From contig JAYWVB010000042.1 of NCBI GenBank assembly GCA_039881045.1, positions 62,001 through 126,000 of the forward strand: DNA of 64,000 bases, written 5' to 3'. Positions within the stretch are counted from its first letter, which is position 1. The number at the start of each line of letters is the position of its first letter. The position numbers were made by a program, and so were the translations under genes. Under the pieces are notes generated by a model that saw only the letters and a program-made list of their open reading frames with translations, was not told the origin of the DNA and ran no database searches. Shown here one piece after another: positions 52,653-63,541 of the stretch. This DNA is from Chaetomium olivaceum (lineage: Eukaryota; Ascomycota; Sordariomycetes; Sordariales; Chaetomiaceae).

Positions 52653-55600
52653 CTAAAGACTCACTGTCACAGTCATGTGGTTACTCAACACCAGGAGGAC
52701 AGGAGGCAACCCGTTACAGAGGACCTCGACGTCGGACAAATACGCCAGGCTGGCCTCCTCGCTCTGGCAGGTGTTTTCCTGTGGAATGGGCAGCGTGGTC
52801 AGCATCACGGCCGTGTCGTTGCTATGTTGGCGCATGAGCTCGTTCAGAATGAGATGTTGAGCCCGGCTGGGGAGGTCATTGAAAGAAAGCGACAGCCCCT
52901 GCGTTGAATAGCTTGACCCATTCTTGCTGTCATCCTCGGAGAGCTGATAAGAGGCCAGGAGCGCGGGAATATTGAGCGAGGTATCGCCGCCGCTGTCGGA
53001 CCCTTTTGAAATCGAGCTTCTGCGAGACCTCGCCGGGGACTTGGTATCCGGCACTAGCTCTGCGAATGAAACTCGCTTATCAACTGGAGTCGTTGTACCG
53101 GAACCAGTTTCTGCGCCAGTGCCCCGTCCATACGACGACTGGCGCGATAAAGCAGGGCGTTCGGTGCGAGTTTCCGCTTCAGCAAACATAATCCGCGGCC
53201 CTGTGCCATCCTCGTTCGTAATGGTAGTCTGGGGGACAAGGTTGCTCGAAAACCTCGGGGCCGAAGAACCGTGCCTTGAGAGCGTTGGCCGTTCCGGCTT
53301 GAGAATGCCTCGGGGGTTTGCGATGACGCCGACCCCTTCCTGCTGTGCCTTGGTGGCTCTATTCCTGCGTCATTACCGCCTTGCCTGTCTGGCATGGTTC
53401 CATAAGAACTTGGTATTGGCGATTGCAACCCCTTCATTCGCTTCTCCCTTCGAGGGGTCTTTACACGAGCAAATACATCAGCAAAGCTCCGTCTCCGGCG
53501 AACAGTGGTTAATAGCGGTCGACGGGAACCGTCTTCCCCAGAGGCGCTTTCCACATCGGCGAACTGCGCTTCCGTTTCCGATGAGTCGCTGTCTGAATCG
53601 CTGTCGGGGCCGAGATCCGAGTCCGAGCTGTCAAAGACGCTGAAGGGCAGATTTTGAGTATGGATTCCCATGTTCACGCCCCATTTGTTTAGCTGTGACA
53701 TCGACGGCTTTTTGGGCAGTTCGGGGAGTTGCGCCAGACTATGCCGCCTCCTCTCCCTGCCGTCCGAAGGGCCACTGTGAGGGTTGTATCCCTGGTCTGC
53801 CCGAAGTTGACCCCATGACCTGGGCTATTGATGCGAATTCCTGAGCCTCGGTCATTGAGCGGCTGCCCCGGTAGGTTTGCAGATCTTCCCACCACTCCTC
53901 CTTCTTCAAGCATTCGTTGACGAGGTTCTCTGTTTCCGGGTTTGTGTAGTGGCCGTGGATCACAGTCTCGTACGTCGAGAGACTGCCCGAAGCTAGGTAA
54001 AACACCAGCACCTCAGCATCAATCCTCAGCTTATCCAAAAGTGCCTTGACTCGGCCCCGTTCTTCCTCGACTTCGCTCTCGTACTCGACAAACACAATGA
54101 CCCGCATGCTGTAGGCTTTCTTCCATGCCGGGACTGTGTGGAGGATATACCCCAATTGCAAAATCAACGTGTCTACTTCCGGTCAGCTTCAAATCAGGCC
54201 GCCGATCGGGGCCACTCACATGTATCAAAGTTTGTGGTGAGCATGTTCTTCCCATCTGCCGTAATTGCTGCCGACATTTGAATCGGCCAGAGATCAATGT
54301 ACTTTTTCGTGTTGCTTCCGTCTTTCCGAGGCGTTTCTAGAGTTTCGAAGCCCTTGCCGATGGCGACATTCAGTCGATACCGCAGCGCCAGATCCTCAAG
54401 GATAGTGAGATAGCTCGTTACGGACATCATATCCTCATTTTTGATAGAATCGGTAGGCAATATTCCTTCAAGAATTCGCGAGGAAGTGTCGCCCCTGCGC
54501 CTCCTTCGTACTTTGGGGCCCGCTTGGGAGTCACCCTGCTGCGGTGGGACAGGGGAGACTGGTGCTTCGGGAATCTGAGAAGCGGGTTGGGCGCGGCGTA
54601 GATCATCCATGTTGTAGAAGCCCATAATGGCAATGTTTGGCCGCATACCCCCCAGGCCGGCCGAGAGGACCAGATTCCTTACGCCCCATGTAATGGTAGG
54701 AGACATGGTCAGTTGTACAAATGCCTTGATCCTTGAGTACTCGGAGATGTACTTGGTCCACGCCGATTGTTGTAGTTTTGCCTCTGTGACGCCTGCTGCG
54801 AAGTCGTCAGTGACGATGACGTGCCCCAGAATATAGAGCGCCCCTTTCTTCAGAGAGTTGCAGAACTGTATCAGCCGAGTTTGTCTCCTGGGGTTGTTGA
54901 TGAGGAGGATGATCTGTGGCCTCCAGAATTTGATGTGCTCTGGCTTTAGGCGCAGAAGATACTTCCTCACTTGGTGGTAGATTAGGTTCTGGGAAACATC
55001 GCCCCAGTGCTTTGGCGGGCTCAGGTAGTGGATAAGGAGGAAGAGGAAGACCAGGAGACAGACGGCGGTGGTGGCGTATGTCTCGTCAATGAAGAACATG
55101 GCAGCGGCTGAGAGAAGACTACCGACGAATGCTGTCTGCCAGCTAAAGAACTTGAAACCTGGGCGGAAGTTGGGGGCGGATCCAATCTTGAGCAGGAAAC
55201 ACGCAAGGTTCATAACGAAGAAGGTCATCTACCGGCTGTTAGGTTATCCATCGTACTTGGTCACGGCTTCGTAGTTCTTACCTGGTACCCCATGGATATA
55301 AGCGTCGCAATCTGATTCAGGTTGGCGAACATTGCCATTTGCGCGGCGACATAAGTGAGGAAAATGGCAACGATGGGTTCATCTGCCTTTTTTGTACCCT
55401 TTCCGAGGACCGACAAACCTGGAAAGAGTTTGTCTCTGGCAAGAGCCTGCATGAGCTTCGCGGACCCAATGACGCCCATCAAGGCAGAGAAGAAAGTGGT
55501 CGCTAGTTCTCCGGCAAAGACCATAGGGGGCCAGATATTTGTATCTTGGATGATGTTGGCGTTGAGGAGGAACGAAGCATGGGTTGTACTCGAAGCCAAC

Positions 55601-56469
55601 GCGAGGATGACGAGCAAGTAGACAATGAATGTTGAGAGCATGGCCCAGAGTGTGCCAGCCGGGATAGCCTTACTGGGGTTTCGCAGGTCTCCTGACATGG
55701 ACGCACCAGCGAAAATGCCCGAAGTTGCGGGGAAGAGGATGCCAAACAAGTCTCGGAAAGTCTCGAACCCCTTGAATTCTGTGCTGCCGGTGTGAGGCAG
55801 AAGGTTGGATCTCAGAGTGGCCAGGCTGGCTCCTGTAAACTCGATCCCCTTGTCCGGATCAATGAACGCCGGCCTCGCGAGTGCGGAGAGGGGTATGCTG
55901 AGGGTGGAAATAGTCAAGACAATCAGCAGAGCGTTGCTTGCCTTGGAGAAGATGGCGCTACCGGCAAGACAGAGTCCTGTGCAGACCACCAGAGCCATCG
56001 TGCCGAAGAAATAGTCCCACCAGTACCCATCGGGCATGGCATCCCCGAGATTCAGCTTGATGCAGTCGATAAGACCCACGACATTGAGGGCCGTGTTTAG
56101 CACCTGTGCTAGGTAGAACAAGATGCCAATAGAGCCTCCAAACTCGGGACCTAGGGACCTCGAAATTAGGTAGTAGGCACCACCTCCTTTGACTTCTCCA
56201 TTGGAAGCAATGGCTGAGAGGGAGAGTGTTGTAACGAAGTCAACAGTGTATGCAATGAGCATGAGGCCTAGTTGTATCAGTATGGCCGTATTTCATGGCG
56301 CGTGCCGGGGTGGAAGCGACATACCCAGTATGCCAAGTAACCCAACTTGCCCCAGGATCAAGCCGAATCTCAAGAACATAAGAATGCTGAGGATGTTGAG
56401 GCAGACCGGGATGTAAACACCGGACACCGCCCCCAACTTGTGCCTCTTGTGAAGAGATTCGGGCTCCAT
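52653..56469 (-). CDS. Vacuolar cation-chloride cotransporter (Vhc1/SLC12 type)
   Basis: Four exons: 56325-56469, 55282-56267, 54220-55228 and 52653-54172; about 1220 residues. ATG 56469 opens with MEPESLHKRHKLGAVSGVY, directly followed by LNILSILMFLRFGLILGQVG, the first helix of SLC12 carriers. Further hallmarks are GGAYYLISRSLGPEFGGSIG, NALLIVLTISTLSIPLSAL, GIFAGASMSGDLRNPSKAIP, SALMGVIGSAKLMQALARD and FKFFSWQTAFVGSLLSAAAM, about 12 helices in all. A large cytoplasmic C-terminal domain follows (KPEHIKFWRPQIILLINNPR, SMRVIVFVEYESEVEEERGR). The end (LPSRAQHLILNELMRQHSND, VLCNGLPPVLLVLSNHMTVT) matches fungal Vhc1. It should move K+ with Cl- across the vacuolar membrane. Two frame slips lie in the last exon, near 53808-53815 and at a C5 run (53312-53316); the second restores TPRGILKPERP. 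Confidence 0.9.
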
Positions 56470-58247
56470 GTTGGGCGGTGTTGACGTACAGATGCTTGGA
56501 GGAGCAAGAACGTCAAATTGCCCGCTGGAGACGGTTCATGAGGAAAACAAGCAGCGGTCTCTCCCAGTTCATAACCAAAAAAGAGAAAAAGAGGTCACAG
56601 AAAGACGCTTGGCAAGTCCTCGCTGACCTCTCGGAACTTTAGTTAATAGGCTCCTCCTTCGTTGGCCCCTCTCAAGCGCGCCGTGACCGCCTTTCAGCCC
56701 CCAGTTTCAGGGTCAAAGGTAGCAGCACCCAGATGTCTTCATGCAATCGCTCCACCACAACGAGCATCGATTTGAGGAGAGCGCAGATCGTCAACTCCAC
56801 AAAGAGGGGAAGAGTTCTGTGGAGGGGATGGTCTGAGACTACAGCAAGGCAGTCTGCATTGACTCGAGACCGGAGAGTGAGTGATTGATCAGTAGGTGGG
56901 TTTGGCTGAACGTTGGCCACAATCGCCGGCCAACAGGGACCAAGGGATCAAGAGCTAAATTGAGTTAGCGGTTAGGTAGCCAAGGGTGCCCGCTGTCTCC
57001 TCCTCGCACAACCAACGGTCGAAGACCGATGAAGTAAAAAAAAGGTGAAACTTGAATGAATTATGTATGCCGTCTGAATTCAGTCCCGCGCTTCGATCGT
57101 CCCTGCTCCGGAGGTCATGTTTGGGGGGAAAACCGACGTCATTTGGCAGGGACGAGTCTCTCCTCCAGGCAGGCAAAATCCATGACTGCCAGCGGCAGGC
57201 ACAGGCACCATCCCTAATCAAGGGTTAGTGTGTCGGTTTCAGGCTTGGCAAAACAAACCATCAACTCTGTGATAGTGGGCTCCCTCTGGCCAAAAAGACT
57301 GATACACCAAAAATAAAGAAGACAAAAAGTCAGAGAATTGTTCCACTTCGTTTTCTTAAGTTCGGGTTAAATTTGCCAAAAATGAAGACAAAAGGTCAGA
57401 GATTTTATTCCACTTCGTTTTCTTAAGTTCGGGTCCGATTTGACCGAGGAATATCGCATCAAGCCAGCTCTGTGTACTTTTGATGTATCGGTTTTTTTGC
57501 CCAGCAGGAGGTGGGTTAACAGAGCACCGAGTCACATGAGAATCAGAAGAAAAATAGGAAATCATGCTCCTAGAATATGTTTCGGTGAAATCAAGCGCTG
57601 ATATTGATATTCCAAAAGACAAATGTGTCCGTTATTGGTGGGTTGGTGCATGTGCATCTCAAACAATGACATTGAATTTGACAAAAAGGGAATGCCGAAC
57701 CTCTTGTCTGATACCGTTTGATACACACCGTGTGGTCACAGTGCCCGCCGTTGCTGATCACTTTATCGGAGTGGTTATTGGCGCGGGGGTTCGTTCCCTG
57801 GGGCCTGTGGGGACACTGATTTCCCAGCCCCAGCGCACCAGCCTGGCGCCTTGGAACAGTCATCACCGGGCCGTCAGCAGGCTGCCCCAGCAGATAGGTC
57901 GGTCCCCATTCGCCGTGTCTCAACTCTCAATCGGCTCCTTCAGCAGGTCACAAGCCACAAGTCAGGTGTTTGTCCCAACACCTCATCATCCTCCCTTGCT
58001 GGTCCTTCCCGTGATAACCGAACTGCAAACACGCTTATCAATACTTTTGATTGCCGCTGTTCGTTCTCTTGCCGTTGAATTGATTGTTACAGTTGGGCCT
58101 CCCGATTGTTTATCCAGTGGGAGAACAGTTGCGGCATCGGAGACGACTCGAGGCTCCCGATCCACCGAACCCCGACCGCCGAATCAAGACCCCGATTGGC
58201 ACCCAGCACAAGGCATGCGATAGCCGTTATATAGTGCCAAAGCAATC
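56470..58247. other. Divergent intergenic region of two vacuolar transporter genes
   Basis: 1.78 kb upstream of both the cotransporter (-) and the amino-acid transporter (+). It includes an imperfect 66-bp tandem duplication at 57305-57440. A 219-codon plus-strand frame (57564-58223) is open but does not read like a protein. Confidence 0.5.
57305..57440. repeat. Imperfect tandem duplication, period about 66 bp
   Basis: Two adjacent copies share GACAAAA(A/G)GTCAGAGA and a block of about 25 identical bases ending in TTCTTAAGTTCGGGT. The first copy starts near 57305, the second near 57374. Small differences between the copies show it is not very recent. Confidence 0.8.
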
Positions 58248-60546
58248 ATGCCAGACTCAATTAAGAACTCACCTCCGCCGATACAACATTTGGGGACGTC
58301 ACCCGGCTCCGTCCGTGGCCGCTCCTATGATCGCGCCGAGTCCACCGCCCGCCTCGCTTCCCCGGTGGCCCTCGGGACGTCTCCTGCGGTCCGCTCACAA
58401 CAACTATCGACGGGCGATGATTCCAGCAGCGGCGGTTTGAGCCCCCTTCCCGGGCCTGGCTCGCACGTTGCCGGCCCGGGTGTTTCCGCCCTCGCCGCCG
58501 CCCTGTCTAATTCACTGGGCGCGTCACCGCCGCGATTCGGCACGCCGCCTGTCCGGACAGCTTCTCCCGCTCTCGCTTCCATCAATGCCCCGGCCACCGG
58601 GACACCAACAAACTACGGCTCGTTCGATGGGAGGAAACAATGGGGCGGCGCGTATGAGGACCCAGAAATCATCAAGAGGCATCTGGTCCAGCCCGGCGAC
58701 GGATCATCAGAGGATGTGACAAGAAAGGCCAGCGATGGTTCTAAGGGCAAACAACCTGCCGGCTCAACGCAAGGTGGCCTGGATGAGGAGTTCTCGAGCT
58801 TGCAATTACAGGGAGGCGATATTACACGGCCAATCTACAAGTGGACGGAAGAGGTGGACCAGCGGGGCAAGATGCAGCGCAGCAAGAGTTTCAGTGTTGT
58901 GAGGCCGGATCCGGAGACTGAGGAGCTTGATATTAACAACATCAAAGTCCCTGGAGGCTTCCGGCGCAACTTCATTCGAAGGGCCGCCAGGGATGGGGAC
59001 GACATGGAATATGGTTCGGGCAGTAGCCAGAACCAGACGCACCCTCCCCTCTTCACGAACAACTTCCTCGAGTTCTTGAGCTTGTACGGCCATTTCGCTG
59101 GTGAGGAGCTCGAGGAAGATGACGAGGTGTTGAATCCCGGCGAATATTTCACTTCTGGCAGCGAGGGTGACGTCTACGAGTCGGACTCGGATGATGAGCC
59201 CATGGAAGAGAGCGCGCTGCTGACGCCGTCACGGCGCAAGAGAGAGGAGGAAGCACCGTGGAGGCAGCGGCCAGAACAGTCCGATGAACGCGGCGCTACT
59301 CCTCCTCAAGTCCTTCGTCGGAACCGGTGTTCTGTTCCTCCCCCGCGCGTACCTCAACGGCGGCATGTTGTTCAGCAACTTGGTTCTCCTCTTCGTGGCG
59401 GCTCTGAGTTATTACTGCTTCGTCTTGTTGGTCACGACGAGGCTAAAGGTCGACGGCTCTTTCGGTGACATCGGTGGCATTCTCTACGGAAAGTGGATGA
59501 GGAACCTGATTCTGGCTTCTATCGTCATCAGTCAGCTGGGTTTTGTCGCAGCGTACATTGTCTTCACGTCGGAGAACCTGCAAGCTTTCATTCTTGCCGT
59601 GACTAACTGCAAGACCCTGATCCCCGTCACATGGCTCATCATCATGCAAATGGTGGTGTTCTTGCCCTTCTCCCTCCTCCGCGACATTGGGAAACTCGGT
59701 TTCACCGCCCTGATCGCCGACGCCTTCATCGTCATCGGCCTCGCGTACCTCTTCTACTACGACGTTCTCACGCTCAACACGGAGGGTCTCGCCGACATCA
59801 TCATGTTCAACCAGAAAGACTGGACCCTCTTCATCGGCACAGCCATCTTTACGTTTGAAGGCATCGGCCTGATCATCCCGATCCAGGAGTCGATGCGCCA
59901 CCCCCAGAAGTTCCCCAAGGTCATGTTCATCATCATGGTCATCATCACCACACTCTTCGTGGTCATGGGCGCCGTCTCGTACGCAGCCTACGGTTCCAAG
60001 ACGGAAACGGTGGTGCTGCTCAACTTGCCACAGGACGACAAGCTGGTCAACGGCGTCCAGTTCCTTTACTCGCTCGCCATCCTGCTGTCCACACCACTTC
60101 AAATCTTCCCGGCCATCCGGATTACGGAGAACGCGCTGTTCACTAAGAGCGGCAAATACAACCCGTACATCAAGTGGCAGAAGAACGTGTTCCGCTTCTT
60201 CGTCGTGGCGCTGTGTGCCTTCGTCGCGTGGTGCGGCGCGGATAACTTGGACAAGTTCGTCGCTTTGGTCGGCAACTTTGCCTGCATCCCGCTAGTGTAT
60301 ATCTACCCGGTGAGTATCTCCTAGAACCCCTCTCTCACCACCCTAGTTCTTGCGCTAACAATGATGATACAGCCGATGCTGCACTACAAGGCGGTTGCCA
60401 AGTCTGCCCTCCGGCGATGGTCCGACATCCTGCTCTGTGTCTTTGGTGTCATCGCCATGGTGTACACGACCAGCCTGACGGTCATGAGCTGGGCCAACAG
60501 CGATGGTGGCGGACTGCCGAGTCATTGCGAGGGCAAGGGATTATAG
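58248..60546 (+). CDS. Vacuolar amino-acid transporter (AVT3/4-type AAAP family)
   Basis: Two exons, 58248-60309 and 60373-60546; about 744 residues. A long cytosolic N-terminal region (about 1-340; Ser/Pro/Gly-rich, then acidic with ESDSDDEP) precedes 10-11 membrane helices. The first carries AALLLLKSFVGTGVLFLPRA, the signature of AAAP carriers of the Avt3/Avt4 branch. Later blocks are YIVFTSENLQAFI, GLIIPIQESMRHP, GAVSYAAYGSKTETVVLLNL and IFPAIRITENALF. It probably exports neutral or basic amino acids from the vacuole. The frame breaks in an (AG)n-rich run at 59238-59250, just before the first helix, between LLTPSRRKR and HRGGSGQNSPMNAAL; a two-base loss or one-base gain explains it. ATG 58248 is the first in-frame Met. 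Confidence 0.9.
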
Positions 60547-61221
60547 ATGGTACGGGGCGAGGTAGAGTGAGGGCCCTGCGTAAGTATACTTGGCGGATTG
60601 GATTGAGGTTCGTTTCTTAATCTTCTTCGGCGGTTGTGAGATACCGTCGTTGAGCATGGCACTTACCGGCGTTTTCATTTGCATGGGGCGGAGCTGGGTT
60701 CAGGGTAAATTTTTGTTCTTTCAGGGTCCTACCTAGTTATTATGTATATGTTGGTAGATGGGTAGAGAGACAGGGATACACGATGTGGCGTGGGTGGTAG
60801 AGGAGATGGTTGAGGGGTTCGTGAGGTTGTGTACAGTAGAAGGCTCATGCCATCTGTGCACGATAGCGGAGATAAAGCGGAATATATGTGCTGTCTTGTT
60901 CTTTTGAGATTCCTGATCACTTCATGTTGTCTGTGAGTTCTGTGCAATTGTTCCCATCTCCAAACACGCTAATCGCCACTGCTGGGTGCTCGTGCACGGA
61001 CCATCACCGGGATTCTTACTTCTGTTGACCTGCCTTACCGATTCCTTTGAGAGCTTCCTCATCAACTTAGAACCTCCACCTCACTTTTGCATCACCACCA
61101 CATTGCTCAACCACCTTGCTCACCCCCTTGCTTGCCACCTTGCTGTCTTTCACCAGCATCGATATTTTGCCGGTGTCATCTTCAAGCATTAGGATATCGT
61201 ATTTATTTCTTTTCGCCCATC
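60547..61221. other. Intergenic, RPB11 promoter
   Basis: 3' UTR of the amino-acid transporter followed by the RPB11 promoter. A stretch of CACCTTGCT/CACCTTGCT-like words lies at 61110-61145. No gene seen. Confidence 0.5.
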
Positions 61222-62442
61222 ATGAACGCTCCCGACAGGTAGGCCAGTCCTTTTTCTTTACAGTTTCTTTGACAGGTTCATGGGGGGTGGTGTGAAGAGG
61301 AGTGAATCCTCCATGGAAAGTGGCTGGTCTTGAAGAGGCATGTTGGCATCAAGGGATTTGCGGAAGGAAACTGAGCCCTGAAAAGTCGTGATTCGGTCGA
61401 CATGGCAAAAACAAAAGAGATGGAGGGAGATGGACGATGATGGTTGAAAGGCTTTGGTTTCCAGTCTGGTCCTCGAGCAGTCGCACTTTCCCAGCAAACT
61501 GCCCGGCGGCCGAGCACACTACGATGTCAAAGTCTGCATCGCAGGACCCGCGTGGACCCGCGTCAAGACCGGAGTGTGGTATGCAGCGGGCGATGGGCGG
61601 CCCATGCTTGCTTGCTCTTCAGAGCAGTTGCTCGTGAACTCCCACAATTTTCTGGTCGATCGATCGATTTGATTGTCATCTCGAAAAACGAACGATTCCT
61701 CGACTTTGACACAGAAATCGAGTGGCATCGGTTGGCAAAGGCTTCGACTACTGCGTTCTACCAAAGCAAATCAAGCTCCATCAAGATGGCTTCGACCAAC
61801 TTTAGGCACAACAACAACGTCCAGCACGGGTTGGATTCTTCTGCTGCGGCGCTTTCTTACTTCGCGGGGTTGGGTGCTAACCAGGCTCGATTACAGGTTC
61901 GAGCTCTTCGTTCTCTCTGACGGCGAGAAGAAGATTACCGAGTCGGTCGTGAGCGGTAGGTTTTCGCAACCGATTTCCCTTTACCACCATCGCAATCTAA
62001 CAACTTTCTAGGCATGTCCAACTGCTCCGACTTCCTGATGCTCAAAGAAGACCACACCCTCGGCAACCTGCTCAGCGTCTACCTCAAGATGGCGCCGCAC
62101 GTCATGATGGCGGCCTACAAGAGTAAGGCAACACCCCCACTACAATAAACACCCGAATTACGATCCTTATACTAACCCCATCTAGTCGGCCACCCCAACG
62201 TCCCCGAAGTCCTGCTGCGCGTGCAGACCGACGGCACAGTCACGCCGCGCGAGGCCCTCGTCACCGTCTGCAAGCAGCTGGTCGCCATGTACGGCCAGCT
62301 CGGCCGCGAGTTCCAGAAGGAGCTCGCCCTGCGCCAGTACGCCGACCAGGGCGAGAACGCCAACCCGGCCGGTGGCGCTCCCGGTGGTGCTCCCGGTGGT
62401 GGTCCGTCCGGTGCTGGGCCGTCGGGTCAGAATGGTTTTTAG
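61222..62442 (+). CDS. RPB11: RNA polymerase II subunit Rpb11
   Basis: Four exons: 61222-61238, 61897-61955, 62012-62122 and 62186-62442; 147 residues, frame intact. MNAPDRFELFVLSDGEKKI is the canonical N-terminus. The dimerisation core reads LKEDHTLGNLLSVYL, the alpha-like motif that pairs with Rpb3. The family continues with IGHPNVPEVLLRVQTDGTVT and LVTVCKQLVAMYGQL. The C-terminal tail is Gly/Pro-rich (AGGAPGGAPGGGPSGAG) and longer than in yeast (120 residues). Rpb11 with Rpb3 seeds assembly of RNA polymerase II. The first intron is about 658 nt, very long for this genome, and splits the coding sequence after only 17 nt. It converges on LSM5. Confidence 0.92.
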
Positions 62443-62935
62443 GGAACTTCTTTTTTCGGGTCTTCCAAGCTAAGGGGGATATGGAAGTTGGCTTTGGGAG
62501 GGAAGGCGTTTGTTCTTGCGGGTGATGGCGTTGGGCTTTTGGGTCGGCGTTAGGCAGCCTTTTAACTACTACTAGGCCGGGGCATACAACTGCGTGCTGG
62601 GTGATTTTCGTTGCTGACATGTTTGGGGCGTGCTGATTTTGTGTGTGTGAGGGTTGGAGGTTGTCATGGCGCCCTTGGTGCTATGCTACTATGGGCTGTG
62701 TCTGTCTGTCTGTCTCCTACCTGCCTGGCCGACCACGGCAGGGGTGGGTTTTACCATGCCTAGTTGTTTGGCTAAGGTGATGGCTACGAACACGGAAAGA
62801 CTGAATCTAGTTGGTTGGTCAAGCTGAACGTAGATTGTTTTGCTGCTCCCTCCGGTCTAGAAGAAACTCAAACTACCTAGCTAGCGCTCAAACAGCCCAA
62901 CCCAACCCGCAGCCAAACCAAACCATCTGCCCCGC
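62443..62935. other. Convergent intergenic region
   Basis: 3' regions of RPB11 (+) and LSM5 (-). A short TGTC array (four to five units) lies at 62699-62716 and a CTACCTAG/CTAGCTAGCG stretch at about 62874-62886. No gene seen. Confidence 0.5.
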
Positions 62936-63541
62936 TCATGACGCGGCTATACCTGTCGGCCCTTCACCTCCCGGGATCAACTAAGGTAGGAACTGTGTTA
63001 GACACCGCAAGCCAGAAGACTTCCAGCGGATCAGGGATGCTGCTGCTTACCATGCAGATGTTGTTCCCGTTCAGCAGTATCTTGTTGAGTTTGGTGTGGT
63101 TGCCCGAGTAGTCGCTACAAGGCATCAGTTCATGTATCTCGGAGACCGTGCTGAAGATGTAACTGCTTACAACTCGGTCACATCTTCTAGGACCATGTCT
63201 GCAGAGGGGGCGGTTAGTGATGAGGTGAGAGATACGTAGAAGGAGCCTGGGTAACGGCGGAAGGTTTAGACGTACTGACGTAGTCGTCGAAGCCTACTAG
63301 GGTGCCGGCAAACTCTGTGTGGTGGTTAGCATGTCCGTTTCTGGGTTACTGGGGGTTGGGAAGGGGGCTGGAATGGGGTGTATGGTTACCTTTGTCACCC
63401 TTCATGACCACCCAGATGCGGGACCCGACGCATTTGTCGATAAGTTCTGGAGCGTTGTGTAATTAGCAGCGGCCTCGGGTTTGGATTTGTCTCATCTGTA
63501 TAGCCTTTTCACATACCGAGGGGAAGGAGTTGAGAAGCCAT
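62936..63541 (-). CDS. LSM5: U6 snRNA-associated Sm-like protein LSm5
   Basis: Six small exons: 63517-63541, 63390-63446, 63276-63314, 63171-63198, 63051-63114 and 62936-62980. They join in frame to exactly 85 residues, which supports every splice choice. The Sm1 motif is KCVGSRIWVVMKGDKEFAGT then LVGFDDYVNMVLEDV; Sm2 is NKILLNGNNICMLIPGG. It ends EGPTGIAAS. LSm5 is a member of the LSm2-8 ring that binds the U6 snRNA 3' end in the nucleus and of LSm1-7 in cytoplasmic mRNA decapping. It is one of ten genes in the window without a frame break. All introns are short (51-85 nt). Confidence 0.95.

Noticed and set aside
57564..58223. 219-codon plus-strand ORF upstream of the AVT-type transporter
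   Set aside because: Uneven composition, no domain or splice partners, and it overlaps a likely promoter; it reads as chance open frame.
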